35,113 nt of DNA. Origin: Candidatus Cloacimonadota bacterium. Lineage in GTDB: Bacteria > Cloacimonadota > Cloacimonadia > Cloacimonadales > Cloacimonadaceae. The stretch covers positions 1-35,113 of the forward strand of contig JAJBAY010000013.1 of the NCBI GenBank assembly GCA_020532515.1, in the 5' to 3' direction. Shown piece by piece: positions 1 to 7,623 of the stretch. Every line of letters starts with the position of its first letter. Positions within the stretch are counted from its first letter, which is position 1. The position numbers were made by a program, and so were the translations under genes. The notes under the pieces were generated by a model. It was given only the letters and a program-made list of their open reading frames with translations. It did not search any database and was not told the DNA's origin.

Positions 1-103
1 GCCAACGTATTTCTTCGGCTGAATGATAAGAGCCGTATGAAGCGAGAGCTTCACGTACGGTTCTGTGAGGGGTTTGGGGTGAAACTCCCCTTACCTACTC
101 GAC
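1..103 (+). mobile_element. 3' end of a group II intron (domains V and VI), continuing beyond the window
   Basis: The last part of a group II self-splicing intron, recognised from its 34-nt domain V (30-63), a domain VI hairpin region after it (about 66-95) and the characteristic end CTACTCGAC at 95-103, whose final AC fits the group II 3' boundary. The AGC catalytic triad near the start of domain V suggests a IIA/IIB rather than IIC intron. The rest of the intron, including any reverse transcriptase/maturase gene, lies before base 1. Downstream of 103 the sequence is the queE gene read on the opposite strand, so the intron is antisense to its host gene and could not be removed by splicing from the queE mRNA. 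The exact 3' junction is inferred from the family consensus. Confidence 0.88.
30..63 (+). ncRNA. Group II intron domain V catalytic hairpin
   Basis: A 34-nt hairpin: GAGCCGTA (30-37) pairs with TACGGTTC (56-63), a two-base CG bulge lies on the 3' side, TGAAGC pairs with GCTTCA, and the loop is GAGA, a GNRA tetraloop. The size, the bulge, the tetraloop and the AGC triad all match domain V, the most conserved part of group II introns and their catalytic centre. Confidence 0.9.
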
Positions 104-496
104 GAGCATAAAGCTATCTGAGACACCGCTGCCGGGGCATTTGACATCCACGATCTTCACCACAGCCTTGGGCACAGCTTCCAGGTATAAAGAGCCATTG
201 GTTTCCAAGAGCACGGTAAAACCCCGTTCCAAAAGCATATCCATCAGAGGGATACTATGGTCTTGCCACAGGGGTTCGCCGCCGGTAAGTTCCACCAATT
301 TACAGGGATACTGCTCTACCTGCTCGATTATAGATTCCAGAGCGCAGGATTCACCTTTGGCATAGGAATATTGGGTATCGCACCAGGAGCAGCGCAGATT
401 GCAACCGGAAAGCCGGATGAAGACGCAGGGCATACCCATATAGCTGGATTCCCCCTGCAGGCTGTAAAAGATCTCACATACTTCAAGCTGATTCAT
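104..496 (-). pseudogene. queE: queE, 7-carboxy-7-deazaguanine synthase, C-terminus cut off by intron
   Basis: Radical SAM enzyme that converts 6-carboxytetrahydropterin to 7-carboxy-7-deazaguanine in the queuosine/preQ0 pathway. The start at 496 gives an N-terminus beginning MNQLEVCEIFYSLQGES, which is the normal QueE start. An upstream in-frame start at 559 would run into the amidohydrolase gene. The radical-SAM cysteine motif CNLRCSWC, the following DTQYSY segment and the LTGGEPL motif (SAM binding) are intact. The frame leaves QueE-like sequence at the intron boundary (base 103/104) after about 131 residues, while the family is usually about 190-245 residues, so the C-terminal part is missing. 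It follows the amidohydrolase stop by 16 bases and is the last gene of the etfA operon. Function is probably lost unless the other exon or a second copy compensates. Confidence 0.85.
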
Positions 497-512
497 CTGC
501 GTCCAGACCTGC

Positions 513-1718
513 TTAGAAGGGTAAAAAGGGAAAGTCTTTGTGATAACCCAGAGCGGCATCGATTTGGTCGTTGATCTCCAGTGGATCGCCGATCACGAAT
601 TTCTCTCTGTTTCCGGTTCTGAAGATGGTGTATTCTGCATCCGCATCGGGGAAGAGATCCAGTAGCCAGCTATCACCGTAACGGGGAAGACCATCCACCA
701 GCAGAAGCTGGATCCCCTTCATTTCCAGTTCCATAAGGTTTTCAAAGGGGTCCTTCTCAATCTGATCGATGAGGAGCAGGTTTTGGGTATTTTCCGGGTC
801 CAGAGCTCCATAGCGTTTGTGCAGACGCAGAGCTTTCACCGCATTTTGGGTAACCATGCGATACAGCTCGGAGGCTGGTATCTGTGGGTAATGTTCGCGG
901 ATTGTGGCAAATTCAGCAATCAGATTCACCCCTCCGCTCATGGTGGAATCCGTGCCGATCACCACATTAGCCTTATGTTCCAGCACGGCAGCAATATCCA
1001 GGGTTTTGCCGAGCAGATAGTAGTTTGAACTGGGGCACCAACACAGGCTTGCTCCCACCTTGGCAATCTCCGCGATCTCGGGAGGAGTAAAAGCGATGCC
1101 ATGGATCAAAAGGGTATTATCTTTTAGCATCCCATGCTCTTTGAGGCGAGCAAATTCCCCTTTGGTGATCTCGTCTGTGCCCTCACCCAAGTGGATCACA
1201 AAGGGCATTGTGCCGTTGCTCTGCTCCATTTCCTGTTCGGGAGTATCTCCGCCCCACCAATTTCCCATGGTGATGGAGTGGCCTTGGCGATAGAGCCTGG
1301 GTACGATAATGGGCATGGCGTCATAATACTCATCTTTTTGCAGTGGGGCATGATCATGCACTGTGCCGCAGCCGGAAAAGAGATTCTTATAGGCTCCCAA
1401 ACGCGCCACGGTCAAGGCCGCGGGGTCCAGAAGATCAAAGGAACCGTCATTCAGCCAAAACTTGCTACGCTCTTGAAAGCTGAAGGAATTCTTCATATCT
1501 TCCACCCAAATATGTGAATTCGCGTAAGGACGCTGGTCTCCAGCGCGCGGCACCCAATTTCCCACCAGATGATCGTGAGAATTGATGAGCGGGATGTATG
1601 CCACGCTGCGGGGGATGTCTATGCTCTGTTCTTCTGCATCAGGCAGACCAATATTCAGCTCTTGCCCTTTTCGCACCTCATCGGGATCGATCACGCTGAG
1701 GCTGGCAATTATCTTCAT
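513..1718 (-). CDS. Amidohydrolase-superfamily metal-dependent hydrolase/deaminase
   Basis: A 401-aa cytosolic hydrolase of the amidohydrolase superfamily. The TIM-barrel metal ligands are visible: H48-x-H50 in SHDH, H176 in IHLGEG, H206 in LIHG and D257 in GTDSTMSG. A CPSSN segment near residues 228-232 resembles that of cytosine/guanine-deaminase and ATZ/TRZ-like members. The substrate cannot be told from sequence. It overlaps etfA by four bases (ATGA at 1715-1718), so it is translationally coupled to it, and queE follows 16 bases after its stop. Proximity to queE could hint at purine or pterin chemistry, but that is only an inference. Confidence 0.8.
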   Translation of the reverse strand: MKIIASLSVIDPDEVRKGQELNIGLPDAEEQSIDIPRSVAYIPLINSHDHLVGNWVPRAGDQRPYANSHIWVEDMKNSFSFQERSKFWLNDGSFDLLDPAALTVARLGAYKNLFSGCGTVHDHAPLQKDEYYDAMPIIVPRLYRQGHSITMGNWWGGDTPEQEMEQSNGTMPFVIHLGEGTDEITKGEFARLKEHGMLKDNTLLIHGIAFTPPEIAEIAKVGASLCWCPSSNYYLLGKTLDIAAVLEHKANVVIGTDSTMSGGVNLIAEFATIREHYPQIPASELYRMVTQNAVKALRLHKRYGALDPENTQNLLLIDQIEKDPFENLMELEMKGIQLLLVDGLPRYGDSWLLDLFPDADAEYTIFRTGNREKFVIGDPLEINDQIDAALGYHKDFPFLPF

Positions 1719-2905
1719 GCTCTTACTTCTTTGATCCTCTTGATAAGTTTTGGCACCAGCTCAAAGAGGTCTCCCACTATGCCCAGATCTGCTACTTTGA
1801 AGATGGGCGCATCAGGATCCTTATTGATTGCCACGATGTAATCTGCAGAGCTCATTCCAGCCAGATGCTGGATCGCTCCGGAGATGCCTACTGCAATATA
1901 GATGCTGGGCTTCACAGTTTTCCCCGTTTGTCCCACTTGGTGAGAATAGGCAATCCACTCAGAATCCACCGCGGCCCTGGAAGCTCCCACAGCTCCGTCC
2001 AAAGCCTCAGCCAGCTCTTCGATCATGGCAAAGTTTTTCGCATCTTTGATCCCGCGTCCGCCGGAGACGATCACGTTGGCATCGGTGATATTGATCAGAT
2101 TGGTCTTCTCTTTTTCAAATGATATATATCGGGTCTGGTCTTCTTCCAGTTCAAAATTGTATTCTTCACGGATGATGGTTCCCATGCGGGAATCATCCCG
2201 AGCCAGAGGATTCATCACTTTGTGACGCACTGTCGCCATTTGAGGACGGTGATTGGCAGTGAGGATTGTGGCCATAATATTGCCGCCAAAGGCAGGGCGG
2301 GTTTGCATAAGGTTTCCGGTTTCTTCATCGATGCTCAGGCCAGTGCAATCCGCTGTAAGACCTGTATTTAGCTTTATTGCTACGCGGGGGATGAAGCTGC
2401 GTCCTATCACCGTGGCCCCTGTCAGAATGATTTCAGGGCGGTACTTTTCGGCCAGATAGACCAGCGCTTCGCTATAGCGTTCGTCACGGAAGTACTTCAG
2501 AGCAGGGTCGTCTATCTCAATCACCTGATCTGCTCCATAGAGGATGAGCTCTTCAGCCAAACCGTTCAGATCGCTACCAAAAAGTACAGCGCTGAGCTCG
2601 CAAGAGAGCTGATCAGCCAGCTCGCGTCCTTTGCCCAAAAGCTCGTATGAAACACCGGCTATCACAGAATCGCGCTGCTCCACAAAGACCCAAATACCAC
2701 GGTAATCAGATTTATCTATATGCTGAGCGCTTTTCTTGCGAATCAGGATGGCGTCAAAGGGGCAGGCCTGCACGCAGGCTCCACACAAGACGCATTTATC
2801 AATATCAATCACGGCGAGTTTATCCACCACTGTGATCGCATCATAAGCACAGGCTTTCAGACAGCTACCACAGCCTACGCACTTTTCAAAAATAACTTCA
2901 ATCAT
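1715..2905 (-). CDS. etfA: Electron transfer flavoprotein alpha subunit with N-terminal 2[4Fe-4S] ferredoxin domain
   Basis: A 396-aa EtfA of the ferredoxin-fused type found in anaerobes. Residues 1-55 carry two [4Fe-4S] motifs (C9, C12, C15, C19 and C38, C41, C44, C48, the last followed by proline). The rest is the EtfA domain, ending in the FAD-binding region with the GISGAIQH and AINKDPDAPIF motifs. EtfA works with EtfB to carry electrons between acyl-CoA-type dehydrogenases, ferredoxin or the quinone pool. Unusually no etfB is adjacent: the gene has its own promoter upstream and a divergent glycosylase gene beyond. The start at 2905 is preceded by GGAG about 8 bases upstream. The amidohydrolase follows with an ATGA overlap. 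The family assignment is secure; the electron partner is unknown. Confidence 0.92.
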   Translation of the reverse strand: MIEVIFEKCVGCGSCLKACAYDAITVVDKLAVIDIDKCVLCGACVQACPFDAILIRKKSAQHIDKSDYRGIWVFVEQRDSVIAGVSYELLGKGRELADQLSCELSAVLFGSDLNGLAEELILYGADQVIEIDDPALKYFRDERYSEALVYLAEKYRPEIILTGATVIGRSFIPRVAIKLNTGLTADCTGLSIDEETGNLMQTRPAFGGNIMATILTANHRPQMATVRHKVMNPLARDDSRMGTIIREEYNFELEEDQTRYISFEKEKTNLINITDANVIVSGGRGIKDAKNFAMIEELAEALDGAVGASRAAVDSEWIAYSHQVGQTGKTVKPSIYIAVGISGAIQHLAGMSSADYIVAINKDPDAPIFKVADLGIVGDLFELVPKLIKRIKEVRA

Positions 2906-2925
2906 TTATTTTCTCCATGGGTAAT

Positions 2926-2953
2926 ATAATATTAGCAAGCCCTGTCTTGTCAA
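2926..2953 (-). promoter_or_regulatory. sigma70-type promoter of the etfA operon
   Basis: On the minus strand a perfect -35 box TTGACA (2953-2948) is followed after 16 bases by TATTAT (2931-2926), five of six matches to the -10 consensus. Transcription would begin about 7 bases later, leaving a leader of roughly 15 bases before the etfA ribosome binding site and start at 2905. Confidence 0.75.
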
Positions 2954-3188
2954 GCTGATTTTACGTGTCATTACTTTTAAGAGGCGAACTGAATGTCTTG
3001 TAGGGTTTTACAGATGAGATATTCTTGGCGGTAAAACGGCTGTTTGTAGCACATTTTGCTGCCTTGACTGCGTTTTATGGCGTGCTTTGTCACAGCCTAT
3101 TTTGTTCAGATGGCAAAAGGCAGAATATTTGATTTTGCAGAGGCTGGATACTGGCTTACTTTATCTTAAGAAGATAGGGGAGAAAGAT

Positions 3189-3845
3189 ATGAAAACGCGT
3201 TACATCCATCCCTACAATGAATATTTTCCACATCAGGCCCGGGGGCTTATCATCGGCACCGCACCGGGACATCGCTTCTGCGTGCGCGAAAAGCTTACGC
3301 TCCTGGAAGGTGATATCGATTTCTTTTATGGCAGCTCCGTCAATAGATTCTGGCCTGTCATGAAAAAGGTCTTTGAGCCCGAAAGCATTAGCTGGCTGAG
3401 GACTGCGCGGCAATGCCGGGACTTTTTGACGCGGCACAATCTGGCTATAGGCGATATCATTGCAGAGTTTCACCGCAAGGGACACTATGCCGGAGATGAG
3501 AATCTGCACATGCTGAAAGCCAATACAAACCTGATCCATCGTCTCGCCCGGAATGAACAAATCGAATACGCTTTTTTCACCAGTCACGAGGCTTTCAACC
3601 TCTTTCGCAAATGTATCCAAACAGAGCTCTTGTATATCATCGAAGCTTTTTCCGGCACCGAAATGCCCGAGGCAAACCTCAAGGATATCTTCACAATGAA
3701 GCTCTATGATGAAGCCGGACATCAATATCGAAAGATCACTCTCATTATCCTGCGCTCGCCTTCTCCCCGCGGTGTGGATGCCCCAGCTCTGCTGGAAGAC
3801 TATCAGAGGAAATTTGCTGCATTTATAAAGCAAGAGAAGGGATAA
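3189..3845 (+). CDS. Uracil-DNA glycosylase superfamily protein (Mug/HDG-like)
   Basis: A 218-aa probable DNA glycosylase that would excise deaminated bases during base excision repair. The start at 3189 is chosen because GGGGAG lies 8 bases upstream and the family-like sequence begins shortly after it; the frame is open 34 codons further upstream but without family-like sequence. Motif 1 is GLIIGTAPG near residues 19-27, in the place of GINPG in Mug or GSxPG in HDG-like proteins. The next conserved block is FFYGSSVNRFWPVM, and TSHEAF near residue 155 occupies the place of the C-terminal DNA-intercalating motif. The residue at the Mug catalytic Asn position is not Asn, so the base specificity is uncertain. 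It is a single gene, divergent from etfA, and ends before a terminator at 3950-3975. Confidence 0.65.
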   Translation: MKTRYIHPYNEYFPHQARGLIIGTAPGHRFCVREKLTLLEGDIDFFYGSSVNRFWPVMKKVFEPESISWLRTARQCRDFLTRHNLAIGDIIAEFHRKGHYAGDENLHMLKANTNLIHRLARNEQIEYAFFTSHEAFNLFRKCIQTELLYIIEAFSGTEMPEANLKDIFTMKLYDEAGHQYRKITLIILRSPSPRGVDAPALLEDYQRKFAAFIKQEKG

Positions 3846-3949
3846 ATACTCGCTTCTTGCCTTGAGCTTTTGAGCTCGAGAGAAAACTCCGTACTACCCT
3901 AAGAATAAACGGAAGGCTGGTGGTTGGATTGCAGACCTCACCGTCTGCA

Positions 3950-3975
3950 GAGCACGGCACGTGCTCCATTTTTTC
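3950..3975 (+). terminator. Rho-independent terminator after the glycosylase gene
   Basis: GAGCACG (3950-3956) and CGTGCTC (3960-3966) form a perfect 7-bp stem with a 3-base loop, followed by CATTTTTTC. It lies 105 bases after the glycosylase stop codon and points the same way. Confidence 0.75.
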
Positions 3976-4117
3976 AAGCCAGCTCTCCTTTCTCCAAGGC
4001 TCGTTCCTCTTTTGTCAAGAACTCCAACCTTTGGCATTTCCCAATTATTTGTCAGAAGCTGATTCTGGTTTGATTTATCCTATCCACTTGTGAGCTGCAG
4101 TGTCCTTCCTGAATAGC

Positions 4118-4185
4118 TTGTGCTAGAGATGCCGTGGAGATAAGAGGATTTTATCCACGGTATCTCCAGGTTATTTCTACGACAA
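4118..4185. repeat. Degenerate copy of the 25-bp-stem hairpin repeat
   Basis: The left arm 4118-4142 and right arm 4161-4185 correspond base for base to the perfect arms at 31114-31138 and 31156-31180, with four mismatches in each arm. The shared loop start AGAGGATTT and the right flank ACAACAAA are also conserved. See the second copy. Confidence 0.75.
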
Positions 4186-4360
4186 CAAACGGGAAGCCAT
4201 TTTAGATGAGGTTTTGGCCATCCAGCGAGCAAGATAGCCAAGTATGCAGGAAATGGCATGATCGAGAACAGATTAAAACGAACTTTTGAAGAAATGCGGG
4301 GATGCCTGTGGCTGCACTTTTTACAAGCCTGCACGCCTATTTTTCGAGGCTTACTCACCG

Positions 4361-4414
4361 TTTGTCAAGGCCTGTGGCCTTGCTGGACGCGAGACGCATC
4401 CAATCCAGCAGCCC
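4361..4414. repeat. Short REP-like intergenic repeat, copy 1
   Basis: Resembles 21647-21700. Both contain TTTGT, then CAAGGCCT, a GCC-TGCT/CGCT segment, CGCGAGA and AATCCAGC in the same order. The match is imperfect and there are only two copies in the window. Confidence 0.45.
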
Positions 4415-4437
4415 AACGCAGACTTTTTTGCTAATGC

Positions 4438-4468
4438 CTACAAGAAAGCCCCGGATGAACCAGGGCTT
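4438..4468 (-). terminator. Putative terminator at the end of the type IV pilus operon
   Basis: Reading the minus strand, AAGCCC (4468-4463) pairs with GGGCTT (4451-4446), with an inner GG/CC pairing, followed by a short T-rich TTTCTTG run. It lies about 30 bases after the pilC stop codon. Confidence 0.55.
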
Positions 4469-4499
4469 ATAATAAGGCATGAGTTTACTTAAGTTTAGT

Positions 4500-5753
4500 T
4501 TAATTGAATCCCTGGGAGATAGCTTCACCGAGTTCAAAGATGGGCAGATAGATCACGATGATGATGGTACCTACCACGAGGGCCATAATCACGATCAAGA
4601 GGGGTTCGATCAATGAAGTGAGGCGATCGATCACACTATCCACCTGTTTCTCGTAGAACTGTGCTGCTTTACCCAACAGTTTATCCATATCTCCGGTTTC
4701 TTCTCCAGTGGAGAGCATTTGCAGGAGCGTGGAGGGGAAATGTCCGGTTCTGCGGAAGGCATTTGCCACGCCATATCCTTCTTTCACCAGGACGCGTGCG
4801 CGGCGCACGGCACCTTCGATCACGGCATTTTGCACCACATTTTCAGTGAGCTCCATGGTATCCATAATCGGCACACCGGCAGCCATGAGGATGCTGAAAG
4901 TTCGGGAGAATTTACTCATGATGGAGTTTCTAATTACACCTCCCACTACGGGAATACGCAATTTGATGGTATCCATCACGAAGCGTCCCCGATCGGTGAG
5001 ATACACCAGGAATAACGATGCTATGGCCAAAAGGAAGATCAGAATGGCCAGAAACAGGTTATTCACAATGAAATTCGAGATGCTGATGGCAATAAGAGTT
5101 GGCACCGGCAATGTGGCATTGAAATCTGCATACACAGCGGCAAACATGGGAATGATGAAATAGAACATACCCCAGACCACACCGATCAGGAAGACCAGGA
5201 TGAACATGGGGTAGGCCATGGCCGAGGTCACTTTGCGGCGGGTGTCTTCGATCTTTTCCAGATAGTCTGAAAGTTCGTCCAAGACGGTGTGCAGGGTACC
5301 AGAAATCTCACCGGCCTGCACCAAAGCCACATAAAGTGGGTTAAACACACCGGGGTGCTGCTGAAAAGCTTCGGAAAGGGAGAAACCCTTGCGGATATCA
5401 TCTCCGATCTTACGCAGAACTTTGGCAAATTTCTTGTTTCTCTCTTCTTTTTCCAGGTCTGTTATTGCTTTTTCGATGGTAAGACCGGCGGAAAACATGG
5501 TGGAAAGCTGACGTGTGAAAAACACGAGGGTCTTGAGGGAGACACCAGTACGGATTTTGTAGATGGTGAGCATGACCTTGTCAAAGAGCGAGAGTTTCCC
5601 CTTAAACGCTCCTTCTGCAGCCGCTCTTACCGATATAATGGTTGAGCCCTCTTTGGAGAGCTTGTCCACTGCCATATCGAGAGTATCAGCTTTGATCAAG
5701 CCCTCTACACGGGCGCCTTTGGCGTCCTTAACGATGTAGGAAAAGTTTGGCAT
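4500..5753 (-). CDS. pilC: Type IV pilus inner-membrane platform protein PilC (GspF family)
   Basis: A 417-aa integral membrane protein with the duplicated GspF domain. The first domain has FFTRQLSTMFSAGL and VALVQAGEISG; the second has FSRTFSILMAAGVPIMDTM and MLSTGEETGDM. Three hydrophobic segments are visible, near residues 180-205, 225-250 and the C-terminus. PilC is the cytoplasmic-membrane base on which PilB and PilT act to polymerise or withdraw pilins. The ATG at 5753 is preferred over the in-frame GTG at 5759, because the AAGG binding site is 9 bases from the ATG but only 3 from the GTG. It is the last gene of the pilus locus, 24 bases after pilB, and is followed by a terminator-like hairpin. 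Confidence 0.93.
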   Translation of the reverse strand: MPNFSYIVKDAKGARVEGLIKADTLDMAVDKLSKEGSTIISVRAAAEGAFKGKLSLFDKVMLTIYKIRTGVSLKTLVFFTRQLSTMFSAGLTIEKAITDLEKEERNKKFAKVLRKIGDDIRKGFSLSEAFQQHPGVFNPLYVALVQAGEISGTLHTVLDELSDYLEKIEDTRRKVTSAMAYPMFILVFLIGVVWGMFYFIIPMFAAVYADFNATLPVPTLIAISISNFIVNNLFLAILIFLLAIASLFLVYLTDRGRFVMDTIKLRIPVVGGVIRNSIMSKFSRTFSILMAAGVPIMDTMELTENVVQNAVIEGAVRRARVLVKEGYGVANAFRRTGHFPSTLLQMLSTGEETGDMDKLLGKAAQFYEKQVDSVIDRLTSLIEPLLIVIMALVVGTIIIVIYLPIFELGEAISQGFN

Positions 5754-5777
5754 ATACACTTACCTTCTTAGTCTATC

Positions 5778-7487
5778 TTATTCTACTACAGTCATCTTGA
5801 TGACTTCGCGGATGGTGGTGATGCCACGTTTCATTTTGGAGATGGCGGCATCATGCAAAGTGCGCATCCCTGAATTCAGGGCAGAGGCACGGATGAGATC
5901 CTGATTTCCACCATCATAAATTAACTGGCGGGTTTCTTTGTCCACAGTGAGCAGTTCAAAAATACCGGTACGGCCTGCGAAGCCAGTATTATCGCAGTGT
6001 ACACAGCCTGCGCCAATCTTGAATTTGGCTTCTTGGATGTCTTTTTCGGTGAGGCCGGAATCTGTGATCTCCTGCTGGGTAGGCTGATAATCCTGGATGC
6101 AATAGGGGCAGATCTTACGCACAAGACGCTGTGCCATCACCAAGGAAAGGGAGGAGCCAACCAGGTAAGGTTTGATTCCGATATCGATGAGACGGGTAAC
6201 TGTGGAAGGTGCGTCGTTCGCATGCAGGGTGGTAAACACGAGGTGACCAGTGAGTGAAAACTTGATCGCGATATCTGCGGTTTCTTCGTCACGAATCTCA
6301 CCGATGAGGACGATATCCGGGTCTTGACGCAGAACAGAGCGCAGGGCAGCACTAAAGGTAAGGCCGATTTGCTCTTTGGTTTCGATCTGGGTGACGCCTT
6401 CGAGGCGATATTCCACGGGGTCTTCCACGGTAACGATATTGGTTTCGATATCCAGAATTTCTTTTAGAGCGGCGTGCAGTGAAGTGGATTTTCCACTACC
6501 GGTGGGGCCGGAAACTATGATGATGCCATAGGGGCGGCGAATGATCTTGTCGAAGATCACCATGTCTTCCGGTTCAAAGCCCAGGGTCTTGAGTGTGAAA
6601 CCAAAATCACCCTTGTCCAAAAGACGCATCACGACCTTTTCTCCAAGCACAGTGGGGGTGATGGACACACGTACGTCAACGCTCTTTACAGCGGTCTTGA
6701 GTGAGATGTGACCATCTTGGGGCAAGCGGCGTTCAGCGATATTCAGCTTACTCATCACCTTAACCAGGGAGATGAGGCCGGGGTGCATGCCGATGGGAGG
6801 TGTCATTACTTCGCGCAGGGCGCCGTCAATACGATAGCGCACCCGGGTGGTTTTTATCAAAGGTTCGATATGAATATCTGTGGAGCCGGCTTTGATAGCT
6901 TCATTGATAATCAGATTCAAAAGCTTGACCACGGGAGCATCGGCATCGGTGGAAGCCGCGGAAATAGAGATTTCATTCTCATCTTCATCCACTGCTACAA
7001 AGTCAAAGCCACCTACAGCATCCTCCACCTGGGAGGTAGTACGAATGCTCTTGTAATACTTTTCGATAGTATCGAGCAAAACCGAATCGGCGATGAGCTC
7101 AGGTTTGATGTTTTTACCGATGAGCTTTTTGAGACTGTCCAAAACTGTGAGATTCTCAGGATCGGCGAAGGCTACGACTACTCCATCGCCTTCCTCACGA
7201 AGCGCTATTACTCTATTTTCCAGGGCATAAGGTTCTGGAATGAGGGAAACTATGCTGAGATCGAGGTCCATCAGCTCATTATCTTTTACAATATCATACC
7301 CGAGCTGTAAATGCAGAGCGGTGAGCAATTGTCTTTCGGTAATGTAACCAAGCTTGAGCAAAGTATCTCCGATCTTCAGACCAAAATTTGTCTGCTTGAT
7401 CAGGGCTTCTTTGACCATGTCTTCGCTTACGAATCCTTCATGTACCAGGACTTCACCGAGCCTGGCGAATTGTGGGTTGAAACTCAT
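5778..7487 (-). CDS. pilB: Type IV pilus extension ATPase PilB (GspE family)
   Basis: A 569-aa hexameric ATPase powering pilus extension. The N-terminal 150 residues form an MshEN/T2SSE_N-type domain, of which some members bind c-di-GMP. The motor domain has Walker A GPTGSGKS (327-334), an aspartate box around TVEDPVEY (353-360), Walker B around DIVLIGEIRDEET (391-403) and a His box TGHLVFTTLHAND (413-425). Two CxxC pairs (C460/C463 and C495/C498) give the zinc-binding module typical of PilB/GspE and absent from PilT. An AAGGA binding site lies 8 bases before the ATG. The gap to the preceding lipoprotein gene is 136 bases and contains a stable hairpin, so pilB-pilC may also be transcribed from their own start. 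Confidence 0.95.
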   Translation of the reverse strand: MSFNPQFARLGEVLVHEGFVSEDMVKEALIKQTNFGLKIGDTLLKLGYITERQLLTALHLQLGYDIVKDNELMDLDLSIVSLIPEPYALENRVIALREEGDGVVVAFADPENLTVLDSLKKLIGKNIKPELIADSVLLDTIEKYYKSIRTTSQVEDAVGGFDFVAVDEDENEISISAASTDADAPVVKLLNLIINEAIKAGSTDIHIEPLIKTTRVRYRIDGALREVMTPPIGMHPGLISLVKVMSKLNIAERRLPQDGHISLKTAVKSVDVRVSITPTVLGEKVVMRLLDKGDFGFTLKTLGFEPEDMVIFDKIIRRPYGIIIVSGPTGSGKSTSLHAALKEILDIETNIVTVEDPVEYRLEGVTQIETKEQIGLTFSAALRSVLRQDPDIVLIGEIRDEETADIAIKFSLTGHLVFTTLHANDAPSTVTRLIDIGIKPYLVGSSLSLVMAQRLVRKICPYCIQDYQPTQQEITDSGLTEKDIQEAKFKIGAGCVHCDNTGFAGRTGIFELLTVDKETRQLIYDGGNQDLIRASALNSGMRTLHDAAISKMKRGITTIREVIKMTVVE

Positions 7488-7575
7488 GTTTATATCCTTA
7501 TTTTGTTATTTTAAAAACTAAAAGTACTAATGCTTAGGCATGGTTTGTCTCAGATACTCTTTCCTTTGATAATGT

Positions 7576-7604
7576 GGCGTGGGAGCACACAAGGCTCCCA
7601 CGCC
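7576..7604 (-). terminator. Stable hairpin between the Ig-repeat lipoprotein and pilB
   Basis: GGCGTGGGAGC (7576-7586) and GCTCCCACGCC (7594-7604) make a perfect 11-bp stem with a 7-base loop, 19 bases after the lipoprotein stop. No T-run follows on the minus strand, so it may be a processing or stability element or a weak attenuator rather than a full terminator. Confidence 0.5.
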
Positions 7605-7623
7605 TGATTAATCTATTTAATGA

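Larger units (their letters stand above)
3846..4499. other. Intergenic region of repeats and terminators between two convergent transcripts
   Basis: No credible gene was found. It holds a small hairpin GCAGAC/GTCTGC at 3931-3948, a terminator (3950-3975), a degenerate copy of a long hairpin repeat (4118-4185), a REP-like block with a relative at 21647-21700 (4361-4414), and a terminator for the pilus operon (4438-4468). The small reading frames here show no conserved features. Confidence 0.6.

Noticed and set aside
6708-7310. 200-codon plus-strand frame inside pilB
   Set aside because: Antisense to PilB's conserved N-terminal and motor domains; no ribosome binding site or domain.
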